From: DATKCN01 sp035513175
Lineage (GTDB): Bacteria; Chloroflexota; Chloroflexia; Thermomicrobiales; CFX8
Assembly: GCA_035513175.1 (NCBI GenBank)
Contig: DATKCN010000155.1
Location: 1-12,000 of the forward strand
Reading direction: 5' to 3'
DNA length: 12,000 nucleotides
Shown here: one piece after another, positions 6,325 through 12,000 of the stretch
Layout: each line of letters starts with the position of its first letter
How positions within the stretch are numbered: position 1 is the first letter of the stretch
Position numbers and translations under genes: made by a program
Notes under the pieces: model-generated
The model's database searches: none
The model's input: the letters and a program-made list of their open reading frames with translations, nothing else
Told to the model about the DNA's origin: nothing

Positions 6325-9237
6325 ATGCGCGCGCCCGCCGAACGTCGCCTGCCCGCGATCATGGCGCTGCCGCGCGTGTCGGGCATCACGTTGCGCCGGC
6401 TGCCGTCGGAGCCTCGTCTGCTGCTGCTGGCGCTGGTGGTGTGCGCCAGCGCGTTCATCCTCTCGGCGACTCCCCGTTACCTGGAGCGGGTCTCGGACGA
6501 CGGCATTCGGGAGGCAGTGAGATCCGTCCCGGCACGGCAGTCGAGCATCAGCGTCCTGATCGAGGACCGTATCGGTGTCAGCAGCGACGGCAACTCCTTT
6601 GCCGATCTGCTCCAGCGGGGGGAGGCGTACCACGCCGGGCTGCCGGACGCGATTCGCTCCGTGACGGCCTACCAGGGCTACGTTGCCGACACGCCGGACC
6701 TGCAGGTCATCGACGGTCACGGCGGCCCCCTCTACGGCTCTCAGCTGCTCTACAACTTCCTGGCGCTGCGCTATCAGCACGGCGTCTGGGAGCATGTGAC
6801 CCTGACGGCAGGTCGCATGCCCGCGCCGCGCGAACAGGTGACTCCCAGCGAGGCGCTCGGCATGGAAGTGCAGTTCGACGCGCCAGTCCAGCTGTTCGAG
6901 ATCGTGATGTCGGAAGCGACCGCCGTTTCCATGCATGCCGGGCTGGGCGACCGCTTTCTCGTAACGGCCAACTTCGGCTCGGTCTTCGTCAACAGCCCGC
7001 AGGTCGGCCCGGCTGGCCAGCGCCAGCGCTTCGTCGTCGAGGTCGTGGGCTTCATCACCGTCGACGACCCGGATGCCGCCTACTGGCTGGGCGACACGCA
7101 GCTTCACTGGCCCGACCGCAGCCAGGCGGGCGAGCAGATCTTCAGCTACGGCACGGCGCTGGCGGGCGAGAATGAGGAAATCTACCGTGAGCTGTACCGC
7201 AGCACCCTCGACAACTCCGCCTCTCCCCGCGACTGGCTCTATGCCTGGAGTTTCCCCGCCGTGCCGGCCGCGTTCGACTCCAGTTCCAGCGGCTCGCTGG
7301 CCAATGAGCTGCGTCGCCTTGAATCGACGCGAGGCCCGGTCGAGGTGCTGAGTCGCGATCCATCGGGAGCACAGATTCGCAGCCAGCTTCCGGCTATCAT
7401 CGACACCTTCGCCGCGCAACAGCAGATCTTCGCGACGACGCTGGCGCTGGCCGCCGCCGGGCTGGTGGCGCTGAGCCTGGTGTTGCTGGCGCTGCAGGCC
7501 ACGCTCATTGTCGAGCGGCGGCGGTCAACTGCCGCGCTCATGCGCGGCCGGGGCGCGTCAACCGGGCAGTTCGTCGCGTCGCAGCTCATCGAGGGCCTGA
7601 TCGTGGTCGTCCCTTCGGCGGCAATCGGGTTGCTGGCTGCAACCATGCTCGTCAACGCCGGGGAAGCGGCGGCGCCGCGCGCCATCGCGCTGGCGCTGGC
7701 CGTGGCGGTTATTCTGCTGCTGACGGGTGTGGCCTGGATGCGGCTGGCCAGACCGCCGCTGCGAGATGTCGAGCGTCCGGCGCCGTTCAGCGGCAGGCGG
7801 TCGCAGCAGCGGATCGTCATCGAGGTTGCCGCGATCGTGATGGCGCTGCTGGGCGTGGCGCTGTTGCGGCGGCGCGGGCTGGACAGCGGTGAGGTCAGCG
7901 ACCGCGGCGGCCTGCTCAGCGTCGATCCGTATCTCGCGCTCACGCCGGTGCTGCTGGCCATCGCGGTGGGGCTGGCCGCGGCGCGCGTGCTGCCGATGCT
8001 CGCGGCGGGCCTGTCGCGCGTCGTCGCGCGGCGTCAGGGGCTCGTGCCATTCTTCGCCTTGCGCCGCATGCGGGGCGCGTCGGGTGAATCGGCGCTGCCG
8101 CTGATCGCGCTCGTGCTGGCCGTCGCCGTCAGCTCGTTCAGCCTGATCGTGGCGGACAGCATCAGCCACGGGCAGCGCGAGGCTGCCCTGCTGGCGACCG
8201 GAGCAGACTATCGCGTCGAATCGGCGTCGGGTGGCGACCTGCTGCCAGAGGGACTGGACCTCGCCGGGCTGCCGGGGATCGAGGCGGTCGCGATGGCGGC
8301 GGTGGTGACCGGGGTGGCGGCCCGCACCAGCGCGCCGACGCCAGACCGCGTGACGCTCATCATCCTCGAACCGGAGGCGTACCAGCGCGTGATCGCGGGC
8401 ACGACGCTGTCAAGCGTCTACGATGTGCAGCTCGACGCGCTCGCGAACGCCCAGCGTGGCGACGCGGTTCCCAGCCTCGTTTCTCCTGGCTGGATAAATC
8501 ATCGAGAGCTGCGCGTGGGCGACGCATTCGAGGCTACGATCGGATCGCGGAAGATCCCCATGGTTGTGCAGGGACCCGGGCTCACCCCGCCGGGCATTGC
8601 CGGGGGCGCGCTATACGCGATCGTCTCCCGCGCCGACATCGCGCGCGCGGACGCCGCGTTCGCTGAACAGCGGCCGACGCACATCTACGCGCGGGTTGGA
8701 GACGACGCGGAGGGCGCTATCGCGGCCGCGCTGGGCGGGCACGATGACGCGACGCGCATCGTGTCACGCGCGGGGCTGTACGAGCAGAGCAGGGCCTCGC
8801 CGCTCACCGGCGGGGTCGCGACCGGCTTCCAGCTGACACTTGCCGTCGCGGCTGCCTTCGCGGCGCTGTCGTCAATCGCCGCGCTGGTGCTCTCGGCCCG
8901 GCAGCGGGGCCGGGACCTCGGCTTCCTGCGCACGCTGGGCATGTCGCAAGGGCAGGCGCTGCGCATGGTGCTGGCCGAGCACGTCCCGCTCGTGCTGGCG
9001 GCTACGCTCATCGGGGGGTTGCTGGGGGTCGCGACGGCGTGGGCCATCGAGCCCGGCTTCGACCTGAGCCCGTTCGCGGGGCTGCCGCCGGGGCAGACGC
9101 CGTTGCAGGTCGACCTGCCCGGCATCGCCGCCGTCACCGTCGCCATCACCGCCGTCGTCGCGCTCGCGACCGGCCTGTTTGTGCTGTTCACCCGCCGTGC
9201 CCAGCTCGGGCAGCTGCTCCGCGCTGGCGATGAGTGA
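6325..9237 (+). CDS. Large FtsX/MacB-type ABC transporter permease (permease 2)
   Basis: A 970-residue paralogue-like partner of the preceding permease with the same plan. Helix 1 is at about 33-50. The first extracytoplasmic domain is at 51-365. Helices follow at about 369-396, 420-445, 453-472, 498-515, 536-559 and 589-613. The second extracytoplasmic domain (614-830) is much smaller than in permease 1, and helices at 835-858, 883-909 and 933-958 form the C-terminal FtsX domain, which includes GRDLGFLRTLGMSQGQALRM. GGGAGG (6311-6316) overlaps the end of the upstream gene and lies 8 bases before ATG 6325; an in-frame ATG at 6361 is a less likely alternative. Tight coupling implies that the two proteins are made together and form a heterodimer. 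There is no nucleotide-binding domain in either protein or in this window, so the ATPase must be encoded elsewhere. The substrate cannot be read from the sequence. Confidence 0.88.
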   Translation: MRAPAERRLPAIMALPRVSGITLRRLPSEPRLLLLALVVCASAFILSATPRYLERVSDDGIREAVRSVPARQSSISVLIEDRIGVSSDGNSFADLLQRGEAYHAGLPDAIRSVTAYQGYVADTPDLQVIDGHGGPLYGSQLLYNFLALRYQHGVWEHVTLTAGRMPAPREQVTPSEALGMEVQFDAPVQLFEIVMSEATAVSMHAGLGDRFLVTANFGSVFVNSPQVGPAGQRQRFVVEVVGFITVDDPDAAYWLGDTQLHWPDRSQAGEQIFSYGTALAGENEEIYRELYRSTLDNSASPRDWLYAWSFPAVPAAFDSSSSGSLANELRRLESTRGPVEVLSRDPSGAQIRSQLPAIIDTFAAQQQIFATTLALAAAGLVALSLVLLALQATLIVERRRSTAALMRGRGASTGQFVASQLIEGLIVVVPSAAIGLLAATMLVNAGEAAAPRAIALALAVAVILLLTGVAWMRLARPPLRDVERPAPFSGRRSQQRIVIEVAAIVMALLGVALLRRRGLDSGEVSDRGGLLSVDPYLALTPVLLAIAVGLAAARVLPMLAAGLSRVVARRQGLVPFFALRRMRGASGESALPLIALVLAVAVSSFSLIVADSISHGQREAALLATGADYRVESASGGDLLPEGLDLAGLPGIEAVAMAAVVTGVAARTSAPTPDRVTLIILEPEAYQRVIAGTTLSSVYDVQLDALANAQRGDAVPSLVSPGWINHRELRVGDAFEATIGSRKIPMVVQGPGLTPPGIAGGALYAIVSRADIARADAAFAEQRPTHIYARVGDDAEGAIAAALGGHDDATRIVSRAGLYEQSRASPLTGGVATGFQLTLAVAAAFAALSSIAALVLSARQRGRDLGFLRTLGMSQGQALRMVLAEHVPLVLAATLIGGLLGVATAWAIEPGFDLSPFAGLPPGQTPLQVDLPGIAAVTVAITAVVALATGLFVLFTRRAQLGQLLRAGDE

Positions 9238-9247
9238 GCGGAGCGCC

Positions 9248-9276
9248 TTGACCGCGAACGCCCCTGCCGCTACCGT
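9248..9276 (+). promoter_or_regulatory. Possible promoter of the TauE/SafE gene
   Basis: TTGACC (9248-9253, five of six bases matching TTGACA), a 17-base spacer, then TACCGT (9271-9276, three of six bases matching TATAAT). The spacing is ideal and the -35 good, but the -10 is weak and the site starts only 10 bases after the stop codon of permease 2. It would let the transporter gene be expressed independently of the permeases. Confidence 0.3.
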
Positions 9277-9348
9277 CGTCCCCAACGCACGGCGACTGTT
9301 CGCGCGCCCGGAGAGGCCGGTGATGACGGCGAAGGAACCAGCGGAGCC

Positions 9349-10092
9349 ATGGCCCTCGACGCCGCGTTGATCGCGGCGCTGGTTATCGTCATCCTCGCGG
9401 GCGTCACCTCGGGTCTGACCGGCTTCGGCTTCGCGCTCATCAGCGTGCCGGTGCTGCTCGTTATCTACGAGCCCCCCGCCGTCGTCACGCTCACCATGGG
9501 CCTGACCTTTTTCACCTGCCTGGTCATCGTCGCCAGCGCATGGCGTTCGGCTGACGTTCAGGTCGTGCTGACGATGCTGCCCGGCACGGCAGCCGGGCTG
9601 TTTGCCGGCGCCTGGCTGCTGGCGCTGGCCGGCTCGGCGACCATCAAGCTCGTGGCTGGCGCGGTCGTGGTGGTCTTCTCCCTCGTGCTGCTGCGCGGCG
9701 TCCGGCTGCGTGGGACGCATAGCCGGGCGGCGGCGCTTCTGGCGGGCGCGACCAGCGGCGCCCTGGCGACGATGACCGGCCTGTCCGGCCCGCCGGCGGT
9801 AATGCTGCTGGCGGCCCGCGCCTACCCGCCTGACGCCTTCCGGGCCACCATCGCCGCCTACTTCGTCGCGCTCAACGTCATCGGCTATGCCGCGCTGCTC
9901 TGGCAGGACCTGCTGACCAGCGATCAGCTCGGCGTCACCGCCGCCCTGCTGCCCGCCGCGCTGCTCAGCACCTTCGCGGGCACGCGCCTCTCCCGTCTTG
10001 TGCCCCCGCCCATGTTCCGCCGCCTTACCCTCATCCTGCTCTTCCTGACCGGAGCCATCGGCGCCGTCACCGCCGTCCTCGCCCTCCTCTGA
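9349..10092 (+). CDS. TauE/SafE (DUF81) family membrane transporter
   Basis: A 247-residue integral membrane protein of usual length for the family, with about eight hydrophobic helices arranged as an inverted duplication. The first half starts with a helix followed by SGLTGFGFALISVP (21-34); the second half repeats the pattern as TSGALATMTGLSGPPAVML (135-153). These paired Gly-rich motifs are the family signature. Members export or take up sulfite, sulfoacetate, sulfonates or other small organic anions at the cytoplasmic membrane. No sulfur-metabolism gene adjoins it, so the substrate is open. ATG 9349 is the first in-frame start. AAGGA (9332-9336) is 12 bases away, and a closer GGAG (9343-9346) is too close, so initiation is not strongly marked. 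The gene lies 111 bases after permease 2, on the same strand. Confidence 0.85.
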   Translation: MALDAALIAALVIVILAGVTSGLTGFGFALISVPVLLVIYEPPAVVTLTMGLTFFTCLVIVASAWRSADVQVVLTMLPGTAAGLFAGAWLLALAGSATIKLVAGAVVVVFSLVLLRGVRLRGTHSRAAALLAGATSGALATMTGLSGPPAVMLLAARAYPPDAFRATIAAYFVALNVIGYAALLWQDLLTSDQLGVTAALLPAALLSTFAGTRLSRLVPPPMFRRLTLILLFLTGAIGAVTAVLALL

Positions 10093-10116
10093 CCGACCCG
10101 ATCGCCCACTGCTCCC

Positions 10117-10200
10117 GCGCAAAACCCGAAGTTGCCATGGAAGAAGCCGTCGCCCGGACGCAAAGCCGTAGGTTACGCTGTCAGTCGATGCCGGTTGCGC
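10117..10200 (+). ncRNA. Candidate c-di-GMP-I (GEMM-I) riboswitch aptamer
   Basis: The core GGACGCAAAGCC (10156-10167) is the hallmark of the GEMM-I aptamer. Other parts appear in the right order and spacing: GCGCAAAACC (10117-10126) for the family's GGCAAACC; GTAGGTTA (10168-10175) after the core; and GATGCCGGTTGCGC (10187-10200) for the family's GATAGCCGGGTTGCC. The outer ends pair as GCGCAA(AA)CC with GGTTGCGC, replacing family pairs with other pairs. A weaker middle stem is possible (CCG 10126-10128 with CGG 10155-10157, ATGG 10137-10140 with CCGT 10147-10150). GG-CG-CTG with CAG-CG-CC (10171-10192) gives the third helix. Length, about 84 bases, fits. The weak point is the imperfect second helix without a clean GNRA loop. 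It lies 29 bases before a decayed IS110 start, so it controls no intact adjacent gene. Confidence 0.55.
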
Positions 10201-10215
10201 AGAGCTACACGCGAA

Positions 10216-10434
10216 GGGAGACGGCTCGGATGCAGGATACCAGGACGACCGCGATCGGCGTACCGCCGCGACGCTACGTCGGCTGTGATGTGCACAAGGA
10301 GACGATCACCGTGGCCGTGGCCGACGCCGGACAGACCGATAGCACGGTTGTCGCCACGCTTCCCAACACCCCCCGCCGTCGTGCAGCGGCTGCTGGTCCG
10401 GCTGGAAGGTGGCGGGCTGCTGCAGGTTCGGTTT
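10216..10434 (+). pseudogene. Truncated, frameshifted IS110-family transposase N-terminus
   Basis: GGGAG (10216-10220) precedes ATG 10230 by 9 bases. The product contains YVGCDVHKETITVAVADAG, the start of the RuvC-like DEDD domain of IS110 transposases, including the first catalytic Asp. It then reads TLPNTP, where the frame is lost in a run of six C (10369-10374). Removing one C restores PAVVQRLLVRLEGGGLLQVRF, continuing the IS110 pattern. Homology stops near 10434, well before the remaining acidic residues and the C-terminal Tnp20 domain, leaving about 65 of an expected 300-400 residues. It is inactive. The element's left end and insertion boundaries are not identifiable from one copy. The non-coding DNA just upstream would be where IS110-group elements encode their bridge RNA. 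Confidence 0.75.
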
Positions 10435-10438
10435 CGCA

Positions 10439-10555
10439 CTCGATCTCCGGCTGCTCGGTCCGCGCGTCCACGCCGCGCTCAGCTACATCCCGATCGCCGC
10501 CTTCGCTGCTCTCGCCGCCGACATGCTCGCCTTCACCCTCACGCGCTTGCTCTGA
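10439..10555 (+). pseudogene. Orphan C-terminal fragment of a membrane protein
   Basis: Directly after the IS110 homology ends, another frame reads LDLRLLGPRVHAALSYIPIA and continues through a hydrophobic stretch to LTRLL and a TGA stop at 10553-10555. Third positions are almost all G or C, as in real genes here, and the peptide looks like the start or middle of a membrane segment. The pattern of an amphipathic RV..AL.YIP.A segment followed by a helix resembles AzlD-type branched-chain amino acid export subunits, but 38 residues are too few to be sure. No start codon with a ribosome binding site belongs to it. It may be the tail of the gene destroyed by the IS110 insertion or deletion. Confidence 0.25.
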
Positions 10556-10565
10556 TAAGGGCCGA

Positions 10566-10678
10566 GGGATGGGGGACGCGGGATGCGAACAGTCCGCCAC
10601 GCCAGCCCAATCTCCCCCTCTCCCAGCACTGGGAGAGGGGGTCGGGTCGTGAGGGCGAACTCCCGCGTCCCTCATCCC
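10566..10678. repeat. Nested palindromic repeat, copy 2 of the C/G-rich hairpin family
   Basis: The outer inverted repeat is GGGATGGGGGACGCGGGA (10566-10583) against 10661-10678, with 17 of 18 positions complementary. Inside is a perfect 13-bp hairpin, CCCCCTCTCCCAG (10614-10626) and CTGGGAGAGGGGG (10629-10641), with a 2-base spacer. The inner part and its left flank match copy 1 at 34-66. The nested symmetry and roughly 113-base size suggest a non-autonomous mobile element. It lies immediately before the serine hydrolase promoter and may insulate that gene from upstream transcription. Confidence 0.65.
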
Positions 10679-10680
10679 CC

Positions 10681-10700
10681 GTATAGTTCCCCTATACAAT
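10681..10700 (+). promoter_or_regulatory. Possible -10 region with overlapping dyad ahead of the serine hydrolase
   Basis: GTATAG (10681-10686) and CTATAC (10692-10697) form a perfect 6-bp dyad with a 5-base centre. TACAAT (10695-10700, five of six bases matching TATAAT) overlaps the right half. TATAGT (10682-10687) is a second possible -10. From TACAAT the transcript would start near 10707, about 18 bases before the GTG start. The dyad would be well placed for a repressor, but none is encoded nearby. No -35 match is apparent, since upstream is the repeat. Confidence 0.4.
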
Positions 10701-10714
10701 TCGCATGTTTAGAT

Positions 10715-10719
10715 GGGAG
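10715..10719 (+). promoter_or_regulatory. Ribosome binding site that sets the GTG start of the serine hydrolase
   Basis: GGGAG lies 5 bases before GTG 10725. It overlaps the only upstream in-frame ATG (10713), which itself has no purine-rich site ahead of it. The GTG at 10725 is therefore the better start, shortening the protein by four residues. Confidence 0.6.
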
Positions 10720-10724
10720 CACTC

Positions 10725-11825
10725 GTGACGGGATTCGACGCTACTGGCAAGCTCGGGACGGTCTTCGAGACGTTGGATAGCTTCGTGTCCGGTGGGCAGC
10801 TCAACGCCGCCGCCGTCGCCATCGCCTACCGGGGCGAGCAGGTCGGCGAGCACCATGTTGGTGAGGCCGCGCCCGGCATTGCCGCCGACCACGACACCCT
10901 CTGGCCGCTGGCGTCGATTTCGAAGCTCTACACCGCCGCCGTCATCATGGCACTCGTCGAGCGGGGCGTCATCACGCTGTCAATGACCGTTACGAGCGTC
11001 CTACCCGCGTTCGACGGCGACGGCCGCGAGCAGGTCACCCTGCGCCACCTGCTGACGCACACCTCTGGGATCGTCTACGAATCACCCGAGATGGAGCAGC
11101 GCCTGCTCGATCAGTGGAGCATCGAGCAGATTACCGAGGAGTCCTACGCCTACGCGCTGTTGTTCGAGCCGGGCAGCCGCCACAGTTACAGCGATTACAA
11201 CTACGCCCTGCTGGGCGCCGTGGCCGCGCAAGCCAGCGGAATGCCATTCACCGACCTCGTCCACTCGCTGGTGCTGGAGCCTGGCCGTCTGGCCGACACC
11301 TTCATGCCGCCGCCGAAGAGCGAGTACCCGCGCCTGGCGCGCGTCGTCGGCCCTTTCGCCGAGGGGACCGAGAGCGACATGTACAACTCGCCCTATGCGC
11401 TCAACCTCGCCCATCCGGCTTTCGGAACCGTCGCTTCCGTCAGCGACGTGCTGCGTTTCGGCCTGCTCTTCACCCCCAACGGCTCGCGCCGCATCCTCTC
11501 CGAGGCGACCGTGCGCGCCATGACCCGCGATCAGACCGGGGGCCGCGCGCCTGGCGGCTTCCCTGGCTTGGACGCCGGCGCGCCGATGCCGTGGGGGTTC
11601 GGCTTCCACATCAAGGGCAATCTCGGCGGGCACGGCGACCTGCTCTCCCCGGAGAGCTTCGGGCACGGTGGCGCCAGCGGCTGCGTGTTGCAGGTCGATC
11701 CAACCAACGATGTCGCCGTCGCCTACGTGTCGAACAAGCACGCGCGGACCGGACGCCCTCCATTCACCCGCAGACAGGTCAGCATCGTCAACACTGCCAT
11801 CGCGGCGCTGACGCGCCGAGGCTGA
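10725..11825 (+). CDS. Beta-lactamase-family serine hydrolase (class C / penicillin-binding protein-like)
   Basis: A 366-residue protein from GTG 10725; residue numbers below are counted from ATG 10713, four residues earlier. The nucleophile motif SISK (Ser68-Lys71) follows the usual hydrophobic lead and is followed by a helix. The second motif is YSDYNYALLG (159-168), a common form of the YxN motif. LRHLLTHTSGI (110-120) is the typical family helix entry. FGHGGASG (317-323) supplies the HGG equivalent of KTG. All catalytic motifs are intact. The family includes AmpC-like beta-lactamases, D-amino-acid or peptide hydrolases and many esterases, so antibiotic resistance should not be assumed. 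No signal peptide is seen, which argues for a cytoplasmic esterase or peptidase and against a periplasmic beta-lactamase. The Tat-signal gene follows after 23 bases on the same strand and is probably co-transcribed. Confidence 0.88.
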   Translation: MTGFDATGKLGTVFETLDSFVSGGQLNAAAVAIAYRGEQVGEHHVGEAAPGIAADHDTLWPLASISKLYTAAVIMALVERGVITLSMTVTSVLPAFDGDGREQVTLRHLLTHTSGIVYESPEMEQRLLDQWSIEQITEESYAYALLFEPGSRHSYSDYNYALLGAVAAQASGMPFTDLVHSLVLEPGRLADTFMPPPKSEYPRLARVVGPFAEGTESDMYNSPYALNLAHPAFGTVASVSDVLRFGLLFTPNGSRRILSEATVRAMTRDQTGGRAPGGFPGLDAGAPMPWGFGFHIKGNLGGHGDLLSPESFGHGGASGCVLQVDPTNDVAVAYVSNKHARTGRPPFTRRQVSIVNTAIAALTRRG

Positions 11826-11848
11826 ACAGATTGCAAGGAGTGCCCCTC

Positions 11849-12000
11849 GTGTCACGGATGTCCCGGCGCCGGTTCCTGCGGGCGGCAGCGGTCGGCGGAG
11901 TCGGGGTGGTAGCGTTCGCCGGTGGGGCGGGAATCCTCGCCATCATGCTGTCTGACCGGTTGGGACGGCGCGGACGCGTGCGCGCTGAGTTGACCGTCCC
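11849..12000 (+). CDS. Start of a Tat-signal protein, truncated by the window end
   Basis: AAGGAG (11835-11840) is followed after 8 bases by GTG 11849, which opens a frame running past 12000 without a stop. The first residues include SRRRFLRAAAVGG, a twin-arginine motif (SRRxFL), then a hydrophobic stretch to about residue 34 (GILAIML), then a basic segment, DRLGRRGRVR. This is an N-terminal Tat signal or signal-anchor, so the mature protein should act outside the cytoplasmic membrane, folded before export and possibly cofactor-containing. An internal ATG (11858) is in frame but has no well-spaced ribosome binding site. About 50 residues are visible, too few to identify the mature domain. Confidence 0.75.
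   Translation, partial: MSRMSRRRFLRAAAVGGVGVVAFAGGAGILAIMLSDRLGRRGRVRAELTV

Noticed and set aside
5857..7419. 520-residue antisense reading frame across both permease genes
   Set aside because: It is a shadow of the GC-rich coding frames on the other strand. It is low-complexity, rich in Arg, Gln, Asp and His, without domains, and contradicted by strong membrane-protein coding on the plus strand.
8872..10122. 416-residue antisense reading frame over permease 2 and the TauE gene
   Set aside because: The composition (Gly, Gln, Arg, Asp rich) is typical of antisense frames in GC-rich DNA. It spans two convincingly coding plus-strand genes.
10132..10229. Upstream extension of the IS110 frame, and the overlapping frame starting at 10132
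   Set aside because: It overlaps the structured RNA candidate, has no ribosome binding site of its own, and the IS110-like protein starts well at 10230.
10566..10678. CRISPR-like or strong intrinsic terminator reading of the palindromes
   Set aside because: There is no repeat-spacer periodicity and no T-tract after the hairpins, so a dispersed palindromic repeat is the better description.
10725..11825. Calling the serine hydrolase a beta-lactamase resistance gene
   Set aside because: The motifs only place it in the broad family. There is no visible signal peptide and no AmpR/BlaI-type regulator, so resistance is unsupported.

Overview
This is a GC-rich (roughly two-thirds G+C) bacterial chromosomal window. 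Codons end mostly in G or C, Shine-Dalgarno sequences are clear, and GTG starts occur. The mix of genes fits a Thermomicrobia- or Sphaerobacter-like Chloroflexota: a family 4 glycoside hydrolase, very large tandem FtsX-type permeases, a TauE/SafE transporter, IS110 debris and dispersed C/G-rich hairpin repeats. That assignment is inference from overall character, since no rRNA or marker gene lies here. No phage, CRISPR array or tRNA was seen.

Layout. (1) Positions 1-1448: a dispersed hairpin repeat, then a GH4 NAD/metal-dependent glycosidase. (2) 1449-1590: a MITE-like inverted repeat lying between two convergent genes. (3) 1583-2488, minus strand: an alpha/beta hydrolase of the proline iminopeptidase type. 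(4) 2489-2930: a divergent intergenic region with a doubtful small cysteine-containing ORF. (5) About 2929-9237: two giant ten-helix FtsX/MacB-type permeases, translationally coupled, with no ATPase in the window. The conserved N-terminus of the first one extends upstream of any standard start codon. (6) 9349-10092: a TauE/SafE-type transporter. (7) 10093-10712: a decayed intergenic region. It holds an RNA resembling the c-di-GMP-I (GEMM) riboswitch, a frameshifted and truncated IS110 transposase N-terminus, an orphan C-terminal membrane-protein fragment, a nested palindromic repeat, and a dyad overlapping a promoter-like -10. (8) 10725-11825: a beta-lactamase-family serine hydrolase. (9) 11849-12000: the start of a Tat-exported or Tat-anchored protein that runs off the window.

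How the genes work together. The two permeases probably form one heterodimeric ABC transport or lipoprotein/peptide-extrusion complex that borrows an ATPase encoded elsewhere. The serine hydrolase and the Tat-signal gene are 23 bp apart and probably co-transcribed. The remaining genes look like independent metabolic units. The most unusual material is the 10.1-10.7 kb junkyard: a possible ligand-sensing RNA that now leads only into transposase debris.
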